A stretch of DNA of 64,000 bases from Kiritimatiellia bacterium. GTDB lineage: Bacteria; Verrucomicrobiota; Kiritimatiellia; RFP12; UBA1067. The stretch covers positions 1 through 64,000 of the forward strand of contig JAFTCL010000060.1 in the NCBI GenBank assembly GCA_017454745.1, written 5' to 3'. The notes under the pieces were generated by a model. The model was not told the origin of the DNA and made no database searches. It was given only the letters and a program-made list of their open reading frames with translations. This document shows, one piece after another, positions 1-9,175 of the stretch. Made by a program: the position numbers and the translations under genes. Every line of letters begins with the position of its first letter. The stretch's first letter is position 1.

Positions 1-98
1 GGGGGTATAATATCAGTTATTTGTTAAGGGGTACTGGCGGAAGTTGCAGCTGTTTCCCCAAGAAGCGGCAATGCAAAACGTAAAAAGGACAAGACAAA

Positions 99-2501
99 AT
101 GAGCATGAGCAAACTGATTGCATTCGTGGCGGCAATCTGCGTAGCGACGGTGCCTTCGCAGTCGTATGCAGCGGCGAACATCACCGAGGATGTCACGTTG
201 ACGGAAGACGCCGACTGGACGTCTGAAGGCACTGTGACGATTGCGGAGGGCGTGACGGTGGATCTCAACGGCCATTCGCTGACCGTAGTCGGCCTTGCCG
301 GCGTCGGCAGAATCATCGACAGCAAATACTCAGGCGGCTATACCCGGCTTGCGTACATCCAGTCCACGGGCAGCCAGTATATCGACACCGGATACATTCA
401 CGACACGACCACCAAGGTTGACCTGAGAATCTCGTTCACGTCTGTCGGCGAGCAGTGGCAGAGCTTCTACGGAGCCAGAAACACCAAGGCCGACACGGCA
501 AAAGGTTTCTCGATGTGGCTGAACTACGCCAAGTTCCGCCGGGCATTCGGCGCGGCGGCGGCGAACATCGATTCGCTTACGGTGGATACGACGACAATCT
601 ACGATCTGCATCTCGACAAAGGCGGCGAAAGCACGGTCACGCCAGGGGAGGGCGAGCCCGTCAGCCTTGGCGCAGCCACTGCGGGCGACGCGCTCACGTG
701 GACGGATTTTCTGTTCGCCATCAATCAGGACGCAGGCGCCAACGGAAAGGCGCCGGCCTTTATCTCCCGCGCGAAGATCTACTTCTGCAGAATCTACTCC
801 GGCGACACGCTTGTGCGCGACATGGTGCCGGTGCGGCGCGATGCCGACGGCGCCCTCGGAATGCTGGATCTCGCGAACGACGCCACGTTCTACCCCAACA
901 TGGGCTCGGGGACTTTTGTCGCGGGAGCGGATGCGGATGAATCGGGCCATCTGCGGCTCGCCACATCGGAAGACGCATCGTACGACCTCGCGTCCCTTTC
1001 CGTCTCCGCCAAATGCGTCGCGGTGGGCGGCGTGGTTGCGAAGGACACCGACTGGAGCGCGCTGCCGCTCCTAATCGTCGAGGCCGGCACTGTTCTCGAC
1101 CTTGCCGGATACGACCTCCGTGTTCCGGCGCTCGTCGGCGACGGCACGATCACGGACAATTTCGGCACGGCGTTTTCGGGATACGAACGCTATGACTACT
1201 TGCAGGCCACGCAGGACGGCGCGGCCCAATCGGCCAATGGAGGAAACAAGACGCAGTACATCGACACCGGCTACCGCCACAACGCGAAGACTGAAGTTGA
1301 CGTGCGCGTGGCTTATATGAGTCCCGGCAGCTATCAGGTCGTTTACGGCGCCAGAAACACCAACAATAACGCCACACAGTTCGGCGTATGGCTGCACGAT
1401 TCCAAATTCATGAACAAGACATGCCAGAACCAGGCAGGAGATTCTTCCTACGATGTGACGGCCAACAGAGTTTACGACATACACATATCGAAAAGCGGCG
1501 CGAACACAGTGACGTCCCCTGAAGATGCCTCGATAAACTACAATCTCGCAGACGGCAATGGAACCGACGGCAACGATGCCGCGGGGAACGATTTCCTTTT
1601 CGCGATTAATCAGTCGAACTTTTCCTCTGTGGGGTCGTGGCCGTGCAAGTGCAAGGTGTGGTTCTGCAAGATATACGACGATGGAAAGCTCGTGCGCCAC
1701 TTCGTGCCTGTACGCAGGAAGATCGACGGCAGACCGGGCATGCTCGATCTTGTCGAAGGCGGATTCTACGTAAAGGCTAATGCTGATTCCGAGGAGTTCG
1801 CCACGCCGGAAGATCCTCTCACGCCGGTCGAGGGCGGCAGACTGCACATCGTGGTGGCGGACGGCGAGACCGCGTTCTGCGCCGCCGCTCTTACGGGCGG
1901 ATTGAAGCTCGTGAAGGAAGGCGCTGGAACGCTCGTGATGGCGAAGGCGCTTCAGGGCTACGCTGGCGGAACGGTGATCGAGGGAGGCATTCTCAAGGCA
2001 GGCGCCGGTGCGCGTCCATGCGGCGCGGATGGCGCGGGAATCGAGTCGTCTGCTGCCGGCGCGGTCGACTTCAACGGCAACGCCAATATGCAGGCCTACA
2101 TCTACGATTTCGCGGAGGGCGCGAAGGCCTTGAACACCGGTGCCGGCATTGCAAGCGGAACGTTTTCGTTCCTCAATGCCTACACGCCCGTTGCAACGGG
2201 CGCGTACGGATGCACCCTCTCCGGCGAGTCCACGCTCTGCCTCGTGGACTGGAACGGCGAGTGGCCGATCGCCAACGTGTCGTTCGCAGCCGGCGCGGCG
2301 GTCTGCGTGAACCTCGCCGGCCGGCAGGATCGCTATGCGCTTGCGGGGGCGGGTACGCTTCTTGTGACATGGGCCGAAGCTTTGGAGAACGTCGCCTTCA
2401 CGCTCGACGACGACACCAGGCGCAGAGGATTCCTCATTCGCGCGGATGAGACCGGCCTGAAGCTGTTCTATGTGGGCGGCACAACCGTTTTGTTCAGATA
2501 G
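99..2501 (+). CDS. Large secreted repeat protein, two LamG-like units, autotransporter-style passenger
   Basis: An 800-residue protein with a signal peptide ending near SQSYAAA. Two internally related units follow: about residues 85-285 and 365-565, each with YIDTGY, then a FYGARNT or VYGARNT stretch, then a FAIN..KCKVWFCKIY-like strand set and a PVRR..G..GMLDL ending. Between and after them are beta-rich segments resembling autotransporter passenger repeats (residues 590-700, GTLVMAKALQGYAGGTVIEGG-like). There is no beta-barrel. The protein ends in a strand closing GTTVLFR. AAGGA lies 9 bases before the chosen ATG; a -10-like TATAAT sits at positions 6-11, with its -35 cut off by the window edge. 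I infer a surface or secreted adhesin or glycan-binding role; the exact function is unknown. The unit similarity is seen directly; the LamG label is by pattern only. Confidence 0.8.
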   Translation: MSMSKLIAFVAAICVATVPSQSYAAANITEDVTLTEDADWTSEGTVTIAEGVTVDLNGHSLTVVGLAGVGRIIDSKYSGGYTRLAYIQSTGSQYIDTGYIHDTTTKVDLRISFTSVGEQWQSFYGARNTKADTAKGFSMWLNYAKFRRAFGAAAANIDSLTVDTTTIYDLHLDKGGESTVTPGEGEPVSLGAATAGDALTWTDFLFAINQDAGANGKAPAFISRAKIYFCRIYSGDTLVRDMVPVRRDADGALGMLDLANDATFYPNMGSGTFVAGADADESGHLRLATSEDASYDLASLSVSAKCVAVGGVVAKDTDWSALPLLIVEAGTVLDLAGYDLRVPALVGDGTITDNFGTAFSGYERYDYLQATQDGAAQSANGGNKTQYIDTGYRHNAKTEVDVRVAYMSPGSYQVVYGARNTNNNATQFGVWLHDSKFMNKTCQNQAGDSSYDVTANRVYDIHISKSGANTVTSPEDASINYNLADGNGTDGNDAAGNDFLFAINQSNFSSVGSWPCKCKVWFCKIYDDGKLVRHFVPVRRKIDGRPGMLDLVEGGFYVKANADSEEFATPEDPLTPVEGGRLHIVVADGETAFCAAALTGGLKLVKEGAGTLVMAKALQGYAGGTVIEGGILKAGAGARPCGADGAGIESSAAGAVDFNGNANMQAYIYDFAEGAKALNTGAGIASGTFSFLNAYTPVATGAYGCTLSGESTLCLVDWNGEWPIANVSFAAGAAVCVNLAGRQDRYALAGAGTLLVTWAEALENVAFTLDDDTRRRGFLIRADETGLKLFYVGGTTVLFR

Positions 2502-2672
2502 TTGCCAACCGCCTTCGCCGAGGCTATGGCGGTTATGATGTGGAAGTGTTGCCAGTTCTAATCAAGATTTTTTTCGACGATTCGCAACCGTTGTACGGAC
2601 GGAACACCGGAACTTTGATGCTCAAGCCTTTCGGGCCGGCTCTTTTGAAGGAGATACTGTGCTTTTTGTAAC

Positions 2673-2701
2673 TTGTATTGACGGTCAAGAAACGGTATAA
2701 T
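2673..2701 (+). promoter_or_regulatory. Sigma70-like promoter upstream of a short leader ORF
   Basis: TTGTAT (2673-2678) and a perfect TATAAT (2696-2701) are 17 bases apart. The site lies about 40 bases before a seven-codon ORF and 190 bases before the GH63-like gene. Confidence 0.5.
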
Positions 2702-2741
2702 GCACTCATTCAGTTGAGGAGTATTTTCAAAAGAGGTGTTT

Positions 2742-2765
2742 ATGAGAAATCGCATCCGTTTTTAA
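2742..2765 (+). CDS. Possible seven-codon leader peptide (MRNRIRF)
   Basis: ATG at 2742 preceded by an AGAGG-type ribosome site, running seven codons to TAA at 2763-2765, which directly abuts the 33-base palindrome. It could be a regulatory leader peptide for the hydrolase gene, or chance. No attenuator structure is clear, so this is only an inference from position. Confidence 0.25.
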   Translation: MRNRIRF

Positions 2766-2814
2766 CCGATATTTTCAAGTGCCACTTGAAAATATCGGCA
2801 TAGAGTGGTATGAT
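2766..2814 (+). promoter_or_regulatory. 33-bp perfect palindrome overlapping the -35 of a promoter (candidate operator)
   Basis: Positions 2766-2780 and 2784-2798 form perfect 15-base inverted arms around a 3-base centre. The right arm contains TTGAAA (2786-2791), which is 17 bases from TATGAT (2809-2814). There is no T-run after the palindrome, so it does not look like a terminator. A repressor bound here would cover the -35 of the promoter for the GH63-like gene 75 bases downstream. Operator function is inferred; the symmetry and promoter overlap are seen directly. Confidence 0.6.
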
Positions 2815-2888
2815 ATATGAAGTTCTCATAGTTAAGAGGATTACGCATGTGCCTAATACGTTCAACAGACCAAGATAAGGAAAAGTCC

Positions 2889-4682
2889 ATGGCGACAGGG
2901 AAAGCACTCTACACTACCAAAGAACTGAAGACGCTGGTAATGTCCGCCGTCTTTGCGGCAGCAACGGCGGTATCTGCCGCAGAGCCGGTGAAGGTGGGCA
3001 ATCCGGGCTTCATGTACAGCGTTCCCGGCTCGTTCCTGACGGTGGGCAGGTGCGAGAAGGGGAAGTACATGTTCAACACCTATCCTGGCCTATGGGTGCG
3101 CAACGTCAGCACCTGTTGGAGGGAAAACTTCTGCCGCCTCGTGCCGTCGGTGGACGGCAAGGACATCGAGGTTACGGAGTGCGTGATGCGCGACGGCTGG
3201 CTGGAGGCGCGGACGGCGAAGGGGTCGATCGAATTCGCCTACGCGCGTCCCGATGTGGTGCTGGTGCGTTCGAAGTCGCCCGAGATGCACATCCGCTTCG
3301 AGTACCAGTTTCCGCGCCAGAAGTACGACTTCCCGTCCACTTTCGGCCGCACCGTCGACTATATGCACTTCAATGCGGACCGCATTCTGATGGATACCCG
3401 CACCGGAGTGCGCGATCCCGATCAGGGCAACACCGTGCATGTTCATCCGTCGAAGGACGGCATCGAAGTGGCGCTTCTGGACGTCCATACCGGAGACTGG
3501 GACGGTGCGGAAGTGAAGGGGACGTTCGAAGCGGCGGTAGCTACCCAGAAGGCGAGTTTCGAGAAGATGTACGCCTCGCTGCCTTCGGTGCCGGAGGAAT
3601 TCGAGTGGGCGCGGCACGAGGCGGCGGTGCTGTTTTGGACCGCCATCGCGGGGCCGCGCGGAATGTTCAAGCGCCCCATGATGCTGATGAGCAACAACTG
3701 GATGAATAAGACCTGGAGCTGGGACCACGCGATCAATTCGCTCAGCCTCGGCTACCGCGACCAGGATGCCGCATGGGAGCAGTTCCGTTGCATGTTCGAC
3801 TTTATGTCTCCCGAAGGCATGATGCCCGACATGGTCTCCGACGAGCAGATTTTTTGGCTTGCGGTCAAGCCGCCGGTCCACGGATGGATCTTCTCTAAGT
3901 TGCGCGCCATGAAGGAGTTTCCGAAGGATCGACTAGAGACCGCCTACGCGCTGATCGGCAAATGGACGGAGTGGTGGCTGACCTGCCGCGATTTCGACCG
4001 CAACGGCCTTGCCGAGTATCTTGACGGCTGCGATTCGGGGTGGGACAACTCCACCGCGATTTGCATGAATCGTCCTCCGCTCGAAACGCCCGACCTGCAG
4101 GCGTTCTTGATTCTTCAGATGGAGTGCCTTGCCGATATCGCGAAGACGATCGGCAAGGACGGGGAAGCTTCGCAGTGGACCGCGCGTTCGCGTAAGATGC
4201 TCGACGCGACGGTGAAGACGCTTTTCGACGAGGATGGCGCGCCGCGTGTGCGGCGGTTGCGCGATGGAGGTTTTGACCGCGATTCGTTATCGCTCGTCAC
4301 CCGTTTGCCGCTCATCCTCGGCAAGCGTCTGCCCGAGAAATGCCGTGCGAGGATGATATCCGACATCAAGGAGAAGGGTTTCATAACCGAGTGGGGACTC
4401 GCTTCGGAGTCAGTGAACAGCAAGCACTATCACCCCGACGGGTATTGGAAAGGCCCGATCTGGGGGCCATCCACCCTCATCGCGGTGGAAGGGCTTCGCG
4501 CCTGCGGCGCGGACGCGCTCGCGGACGAGATTTCGCTCAAGTTCTGCAAGCTCATAATGAAGTCCGGCTTCTCGGAAAACTTCGACGCAAAGACCGGCGA
4601 GGCCCGCCGCGACCCGGCCTACACGTGGACGGCGTCGGCGTTTCTGGTTCTCGCGCACGAACTTTCATCCGGCGGCCGGTGA
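2889..4682 (+). CDS. Secreted GH63/GH37-like glycoside hydrolase
   Basis: I chose ATG 2889 because AAGGA stands 7 bases before it; an upstream ATG at 2847 would add 14 polar residues. The 597-residue product starts with a long signal peptide ending near AVSAAEP. The C-terminal two thirds is an (alpha/alpha)6-type domain: WSWDHAINSLSLGYRD near residue 270, DSGWDNS near 390, and GYWKGPIWGPS near 535. The last is the GYWRGPIW signature of GH63 and GH37 glucosidases and trehalases. The substrate is probably an alpha-glucoside or mannoside, acting outside the cytoplasm. It is transcribed alone behind a palindrome-covered promoter. Family assignment is from motifs; the precise activity is not shown. 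Confidence 0.75.
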   Translation: MATGKALYTTKELKTLVMSAVFAAATAVSAAEPVKVGNPGFMYSVPGSFLTVGRCEKGKYMFNTYPGLWVRNVSTCWRENFCRLVPSVDGKDIEVTECVMRDGWLEARTAKGSIEFAYARPDVVLVRSKSPEMHIRFEYQFPRQKYDFPSTFGRTVDYMHFNADRILMDTRTGVRDPDQGNTVHVHPSKDGIEVALLDVHTGDWDGAEVKGTFEAAVATQKASFEKMYASLPSVPEEFEWARHEAAVLFWTAIAGPRGMFKRPMMLMSNNWMNKTWSWDHAINSLSLGYRDQDAAWEQFRCMFDFMSPEGMMPDMVSDEQIFWLAVKPPVHGWIFSKLRAMKEFPKDRLETAYALIGKWTEWWLTCRDFDRNGLAEYLDGCDSGWDNSTAICMNRPPLETPDLQAFLILQMECLADIAKTIGKDGEASQWTARSRKMLDATVKTLFDEDGAPRVRRLRDGGFDRDSLSLVTRLPLILGKRLPEKCRARMISDIKEKGFITEWGLASESVNSKHYHPDGYWKGPIWGPSTLIAVEGLRACGADALADEISLKFCKLIMKSGFSENFDAKTGEARRDPAYTWTASAFLVLAHELSSGGR

Positions 4683-4750
4683 AGGCCGGACCCGAGGCAA
4701 CAGAGATGATTGGGGAAAGGCGCGATGATGGGATGAGTGTCACCGCGTTC

Positions 4751-4779
4751 TTGACAACAGTATCAATATACGGCATAAT
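4751..4779 (+). promoter_or_regulatory. Sigma70-like promoter for the first DUF4143 ATPase
   Basis: Consensus TTGACA (4751-4756) and CATAAT (4774-4779) with a 17-base spacer, about 65 bases before the chosen start of the ATPase gene. Confidence 0.55.
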
Positions 4780-4844
4780 ACGGGTCAAAAACGGCCATTA
4801 TAGGGCTAAAATTGATGGCAGTTTTTGTTTGGGCGGGGCTGGTG

Positions 4845-6176
4845 ATGAGAAGAAAAGCAGACGATAGATTGATAAAATGGGTAGGATGTTCAAGACGGAA
4901 GCCTATTCTGTTGCGTGGAGCGCGTCAAGTCGGGAAAACCACCTTGGTGAGGAATTTCGCGAAGTCGCAAGATCTTGTTCTGAATGAAATCAATCTGGAG
5001 CGCCACAAGGATCTTGCCGATGTATTCGCGTCGATGGACACGTCGATAATCTGCACACACTTGAGCGCGATTATCGGCAGGAACGTGCGCAAAAAGGGGT
5101 CACTGTTATTTCTTGACGAGATCCAGGCCATACCCGCAGCGATTGCGGCCTTGCGGTATTTCTACGAAGATATGCCGGAGCTTCCTGTTGTTGCCGCGGG
5201 ATCACTCCTGGAGTTCGCCCTTGCGAAACATTCTTTTTCTATGCCGGTTGGCCGCATTGAATATCTCCATCTTGGGCCGATGGATTTCCGCGAATTTGCC
5301 GAAGAGATCAACCCCTATCTCGCCTCGCACCTTGAGATGGCATCCATTGTTTCGGATAAAAAAACCTCTTTCCACGGTGAAATGATGAAGCTGCTGAGGA
5401 CGTATCTGATTGTAGGCGGGATGCCGGAAAGCGTGCTTGCCTTCGCTCAGACGCATTCGCTGTCAGAATCGGCGTCTGTTCATGAACAGATTCTCGGTAC
5501 GTACGTGGATGACTTCGCCAAGTATGCCAACGGAAGGGATCTTGGGGATATGCAGTCGGTATTCAGACGTATTCCCGCAAATGTCGGACGTAAGGTTAAG
5601 TTCGTCAACTTCGCGCGCGACATGAAGTCGCGGGATGTCAAGTCAATGTTGGATCTTTTTGCCAAAGCCCGCGTAGTTTCGCAGGTATTCAATACGGACG
5701 CCAACGGGATTCCTCTGGGCGCAGAGGAGGATAGGGATGTCTGGAAGCCGCTTTTCCTTGATGTCGGGCTTATGAACCACGCCAATGGTCTGGGTTTCTC
5801 TTTGCTCGAAGGACTTTCTGATGTGGAACTCATCAATACAGGAGCGATTGCCGAACAGTTTGTCGGTCAGCAGCTTCTTTACAGAAACGGCGATGCTGAA
5901 ATGCCGTCGCTTCACTATTGGTTGCGGGAAGGTGCCAAAAACAATGCGGAAGTGGATTTTGTAATTGCCGACGGTCTGCGGGTGTTGCCCGTCGAGGTGA
6001 AGTCGGGAAAGGCCGGTTCGCTCCGTGCGCTTCGTGAAATGGTTGTCGGCAAGGGGTTGGAATGCGCAGTCAGGTTTGATGCGAATGTGGCAAGCGTACA
6101 AAGGATTCCCATCGACGGCGCTTCGAAGAGTTATGAATTGAAGAGTTTCCCGCTTTACGCCGCGGTCTGCCTGTAA
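4845..6176 (+). CDS. AAA ATPase with C-terminal DUF4143 domain (first copy)
   Basis: A 443-residue P-loop ATPase. Walker A is GARQVGKTT at about residues 25-33 and Walker B is LLFLDEIQ at 87-94. The C-terminal DUF4143 part has EVDFVIADG..VLPVEVKSG, a layout like a PD-(D/E)XK core. In-frame TTG and ATG codons at 4812 and 4815 exist, but the family usually begins at the level of MRRKADDRLIKW, so I use 4845. The gene stands alone among carbohydrate genes and is typical of the mobile single-gene DUF4143 ATPases scattered through bacterial genomes. Their molecular role is unclear. A second, only distantly similar copy lies at 25335. Confidence 0.8.
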   Translation: MRRKADDRLIKWVGCSRRKPILLRGARQVGKTTLVRNFAKSQDLVLNEINLERHKDLADVFASMDTSIICTHLSAIIGRNVRKKGSLLFLDEIQAIPAAIAALRYFYEDMPELPVVAAGSLLEFALAKHSFSMPVGRIEYLHLGPMDFREFAEEINPYLASHLEMASIVSDKKTSFHGEMMKLLRTYLIVGGMPESVLAFAQTHSLSESASVHEQILGTYVDDFAKYANGRDLGDMQSVFRRIPANVGRKVKFVNFARDMKSRDVKSMLDLFAKARVVSQVFNTDANGIPLGAEEDRDVWKPLFLDVGLMNHANGLGFSLLEGLSDVELINTGAIAEQFVGQQLLYRNGDAEMPSLHYWLREGAKNNAEVDFVIADGLRVLPVEVKSGKAGSLRALREMVVGKGLECAVRFDANVASVQRIPIDGASKSYELKSFPLYAAVCL

Positions 6177-6233
6177 AGTGAGGCGAAACAAAGCGCTGCC
6201 GCCGCAGTGACCCTAAATTGGCGTAAGTTGTCC

Positions 6234-6264
6234 TTGACTAATGCGGTGGTGGTTGGGATATAAT
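6234..6264 (+). promoter_or_regulatory. Likely promoter of the GH78-like gene
   Basis: TTGACT (6234-6239) and TATAAT (6259-6264) with a rather long 19-base spacer, 70 bases before the GH78-like start codon. Confidence 0.4.
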
Positions 6265-6333
6265 TCTTGGCGACACGGATAATGGACTTGTTATGGGGGC
6301 AACGATTCTAACCTGGGAAAGGGGTAAGATGCG

Positions 6334-9129
6334 ATGAGAGTAAGAATGACAGAATCATTTTTTGGCGGGAGACCGCATGCGATTAGGCCTGGTATTCTTT
6401 TTGCGGCCACTTTTGCGGTCACAATGGTTTTGGCACACCCGTGCTTGGCGGCGCTTCGGGAAAACTTTTCCTTTGCTTCCGATGACTCTGTGAAGTATCC
6501 AATCTCATTGTCTTACCCGGCCGACGGCAAGTCACAGGTGTTGCGGCTGGATTTGGGCGAATCGAGTTTCGGAGGTTACGCCGTGTTCGACGTATCGGCG
6601 ATGAAAGGCAGTCCGATTCTGCGTGTCGCCTACGCGAACCATCCCGACGGTCTTGGCGAGAAGGGATGCTTCTCCCGTGAGACAAGCGCCCGATATCTTG
6701 GGCCGACGTTCGACATTCCGGCGCTGCCCGGCAATATCAACCGCCATGAGACATACCGCATTTGCCGCACGGGACGTTTCGTCGCGCCGCTGATCCAAGG
6801 GCAGGAGCGGTATGTGCGGCTGCAGCTTGATACGCCCGGAACCGAGGTGACGATTTCATCCTTCAAAATTGAAAACGCGAAAGTGTTTCGCAACGGCAAG
6901 CCCGAAGGTTCGTTCGAGTGTTCCGATCCCCGCCTCGACAGATTGTGGCAGATAAGCGTATGGACGTGCCAAATCGCCGCGTTCCCAAACCATGATGCGT
7001 GGAAGTGCGCGGGCGGCAGGCTTCTTCCGCGCAAGCTTGAGGCGGCATTGGGCGAGGGGTGGCATCGTGCCGCCGCGCCATGCGACGGAACATTGCGCAT
7101 TGAATACGAATTTGACGCCAACCCGCATTTCCCGCAAGGGCGTTTTTATGTACTGGCCGGCGACCGGCGTACCGAAGTGGTGCAGACCTCGACGAATGAG
7201 GTGAAAACCATTTCCGTGCCGATTTGCAAAGACGAACGTTTTGGCTTGGCGGTGAAGAAAGAATCGTGGCCGGTCGTGTGGAAGATGTCGATTCAGGGCG
7301 GCGACGGCGTGACGCGCTGGCAAAGCAGATTCGATGCGGCAGACGGCCTTGACGAATGGGATTTTCCCCGCACGTTGCCATACGTGGCGGATGGTGCGAA
7401 ACGCGATAGGCTCATCTGGAGCGGTGACCTTTGGTGGGCGGAGCGTAATATTTTCTATTCCTTCAATCCGGGCGATGAGCCGTATATGCGCGGATCGGTG
7501 AAAATGCTCGGTTTCAACCAGACTCCCGCCGGATATGTCCACGCCTCTCCCTACGCCGAACGCGCCGTGCCGCCGACGGACGGCGAATACGGCCCGTTCC
7601 CATCCGACGAATTCGCCGCATGGTTCGTTCCCGTTCTGCGCGACTACTACCTCTATTCTGGCGACATCGCGACAACGCGGACGCTGTATCCCAAAGTGCT
7701 GAAATTGATGGATTACCTTGCGGCGCACTCGGCGGAAGACGGCACATTCGTGCAACGCGGCGAGACCTCCAAGCACGCCTGCAACCTCAATCTCGGAGAC
7801 ACTTCTCACCGCGCTTACATGGACATCCTCCTCTGGAAGTGTTGCAAGGATGCGGCAACGCTGGCGGCGGACTTTGGCGACAATGCCGCCAGGGTCCGGT
7901 TCGAGGAGTGGGCAGAACGGCTTTCTGCGGCGATTCGCTCGCGCTTCTGGATCGGCAAGGACGGGTTCTTCGCGCTCTCCGACAAGAATCGCGGTTTTGG
8001 CTTCGAGGCAAACGCCCTTGCGCTGGCAACCCGCTTCGCCACGCAAGACGAGGCGCTTCGCATCGCCCCGCATCTGATTCACACCGGGCACGGAAAGTTC
8101 CAGGCACTTGCCGTGCGCGGCCTGATGGAGTACGGGTTCACGGATCGTGGGCTTAAGGCGATTGCCGCGCACAACTGGTTCAAACTCCTTGATTCCGCAT
8201 GGAAAGGGGCGCTCACCACCACGGAGTGCATGGGGTTGATGCGGAAAGGCTGGGGAGATGAGTCGCATCCGGATACGGCCATTGCGGGGATTCTGTCTGC
8301 CGGAATCCTCGGTATCGTTCCGACCGCGCCGGGATACGCGAAGTTCGGGTTTTGCCCGCATCCGTGCTGCGGTGTGACGCAGGCATCGGGGAAGGTACCC
8401 ACGCCGTACGGCGAGATTACGGTCGCGTGGCGGATGGAAGACGGGAATCTTGTGGCGAAGTTTAACGTTCCCAAAGGCGCGGTGGCGACGGCGGTTCTGC
8501 CGCCGTGCGAAGAAGTGACGGTCAACGGGAAGGCGTCCAACGCTCTCGATGCGTTCGGGACGGGAGAGTATGCGATTGTCGCTAAGAAGGTAAAACCTGC
8601 GGCGTTGATCGATCCCGTGGCGGATGACACCAACGGAGATGAGGGCGGCGCGTTACGCATTTCCGCATCGTCGTCGCATGAAGCGCCGACTGGCGGATGG
8701 ACTATAAAGAATCTTACGAAACCGATGAACGTGCCGGTGGCCAAGGGCTGGAGTTCGAAATCGCATGGAAGCGCTAAGGCGGAGGAATGGCTCATGATTG
8801 ACCTTGGCGCGGTTAAGAGTGTGGAGAAGCTGGAGCTGTGGGCTCGTGATGACCGTGATTCTCGCAATGGTATCGCGGGATTTCCGCGCGCGTTTGTCGT
8901 GGAGGGTATGGATAACGCGGGCGCGTGGCGTGTCCTGAAGTCGTATTCCAACGCGGTCCCGCCGAAACCGGGGGAATCGTTTGTGGTGGATTTCTACACG
9001 GTGATTGGCCATCCGAAGGTGAAAAGTCTGCGCATCCGTGCGACGGAACTTGGCACTCCGGCAGCGGATGAGCCGGACACCTGGCGGCTTCAGTTCAAAC
9101 GCATTGCAGTCGCTACATCAGGATCGTGA
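6334..9129 (+). CDS. Secreted GH78-like alpha-L-rhamnosidase with F5/8-type C-terminal domain
   Basis: A 931-residue secreted protein; the hydrophobic signal segment is at residues 20-42, ending near CLAAL. An N-terminal beta domain is followed by DPRLDRLWQISVWTCQI, then an inserted beta module of about 110 residues, then DGAKRDRLIWSGDLWW near residue 350. This resembles the GH78 acid-loop motif DGPKRDRLxWxGD. The (alpha/alpha)6 barrel ends at SHPDTAIAGILSAGILGI. The usual GH78 C-terminal beta domain follows (GKVPTPYGEITVAW). Residues about 770-931 look like a discoidin/F5/8-type carbohydrate-binding domain (EEWLMIDLGAVKSVEKLELW). It likely releases rhamnose from plant or microbial glycans outside the cytoplasm. 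It has its own promoter. Confidence 0.75.
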   Translation: MRVRMTESFFGGRPHAIRPGILFAATFAVTMVLAHPCLAALRENFSFASDDSVKYPISLSYPADGKSQVLRLDLGESSFGGYAVFDVSAMKGSPILRVAYANHPDGLGEKGCFSRETSARYLGPTFDIPALPGNINRHETYRICRTGRFVAPLIQGQERYVRLQLDTPGTEVTISSFKIENAKVFRNGKPEGSFECSDPRLDRLWQISVWTCQIAAFPNHDAWKCAGGRLLPRKLEAALGEGWHRAAAPCDGTLRIEYEFDANPHFPQGRFYVLAGDRRTEVVQTSTNEVKTISVPICKDERFGLAVKKESWPVVWKMSIQGGDGVTRWQSRFDAADGLDEWDFPRTLPYVADGAKRDRLIWSGDLWWAERNIFYSFNPGDEPYMRGSVKMLGFNQTPAGYVHASPYAERAVPPTDGEYGPFPSDEFAAWFVPVLRDYYLYSGDIATTRTLYPKVLKLMDYLAAHSAEDGTFVQRGETSKHACNLNLGDTSHRAYMDILLWKCCKDAATLAADFGDNAARVRFEEWAERLSAAIRSRFWIGKDGFFALSDKNRGFGFEANALALATRFATQDEALRIAPHLIHTGHGKFQALAVRGLMEYGFTDRGLKAIAAHNWFKLLDSAWKGALTTTECMGLMRKGWGDESHPDTAIAGILSAGILGIVPTAPGYAKFGFCPHPCCGVTQASGKVPTPYGEITVAWRMEDGNLVAKFNVPKGAVATAVLPPCEEVTVNGKASNALDAFGTGEYAIVAKKVKPAALIDPVADDTNGDEGGALRISASSSHEAPTGGWTIKNLTKPMNVPVAKGWSSKSHGSAKAEEWLMIDLGAVKSVEKLELWARDDRDSRNGIAGFPRAFVVEGMDNAGAWRVLKSYSNAVPPKPGESFVVDFYTVIGHPKVKSLRIRATELGTPAADEPDTWRLQFKRIAVATSGS

Positions 9130-9175
9130 CGGCAGGGGCTGTTTCGCACGGAACAGTTGATTTGGGAGCCATAAG

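Noticed and set aside
330..1847. Long minus-strand reading frames opposite the first secreted protein (330-950 and 1071-1847)
   Set aside because: They mirror the codon structure of the plus-strand gene, are rich in Arg/His, and have no ribosome site or recognisable domain.
2766..2798. Palindrome as a Rho-independent terminator
   Set aside because: AT-rich stem with no following T-run, and its arm contains a good -35 with matching -10.
6856..8361. 501-codon minus-strand frame opposite the GH78-like gene
   Set aside because: A by-product of high GC at third positions on the plus strand, which carries a clear GH78-like protein.
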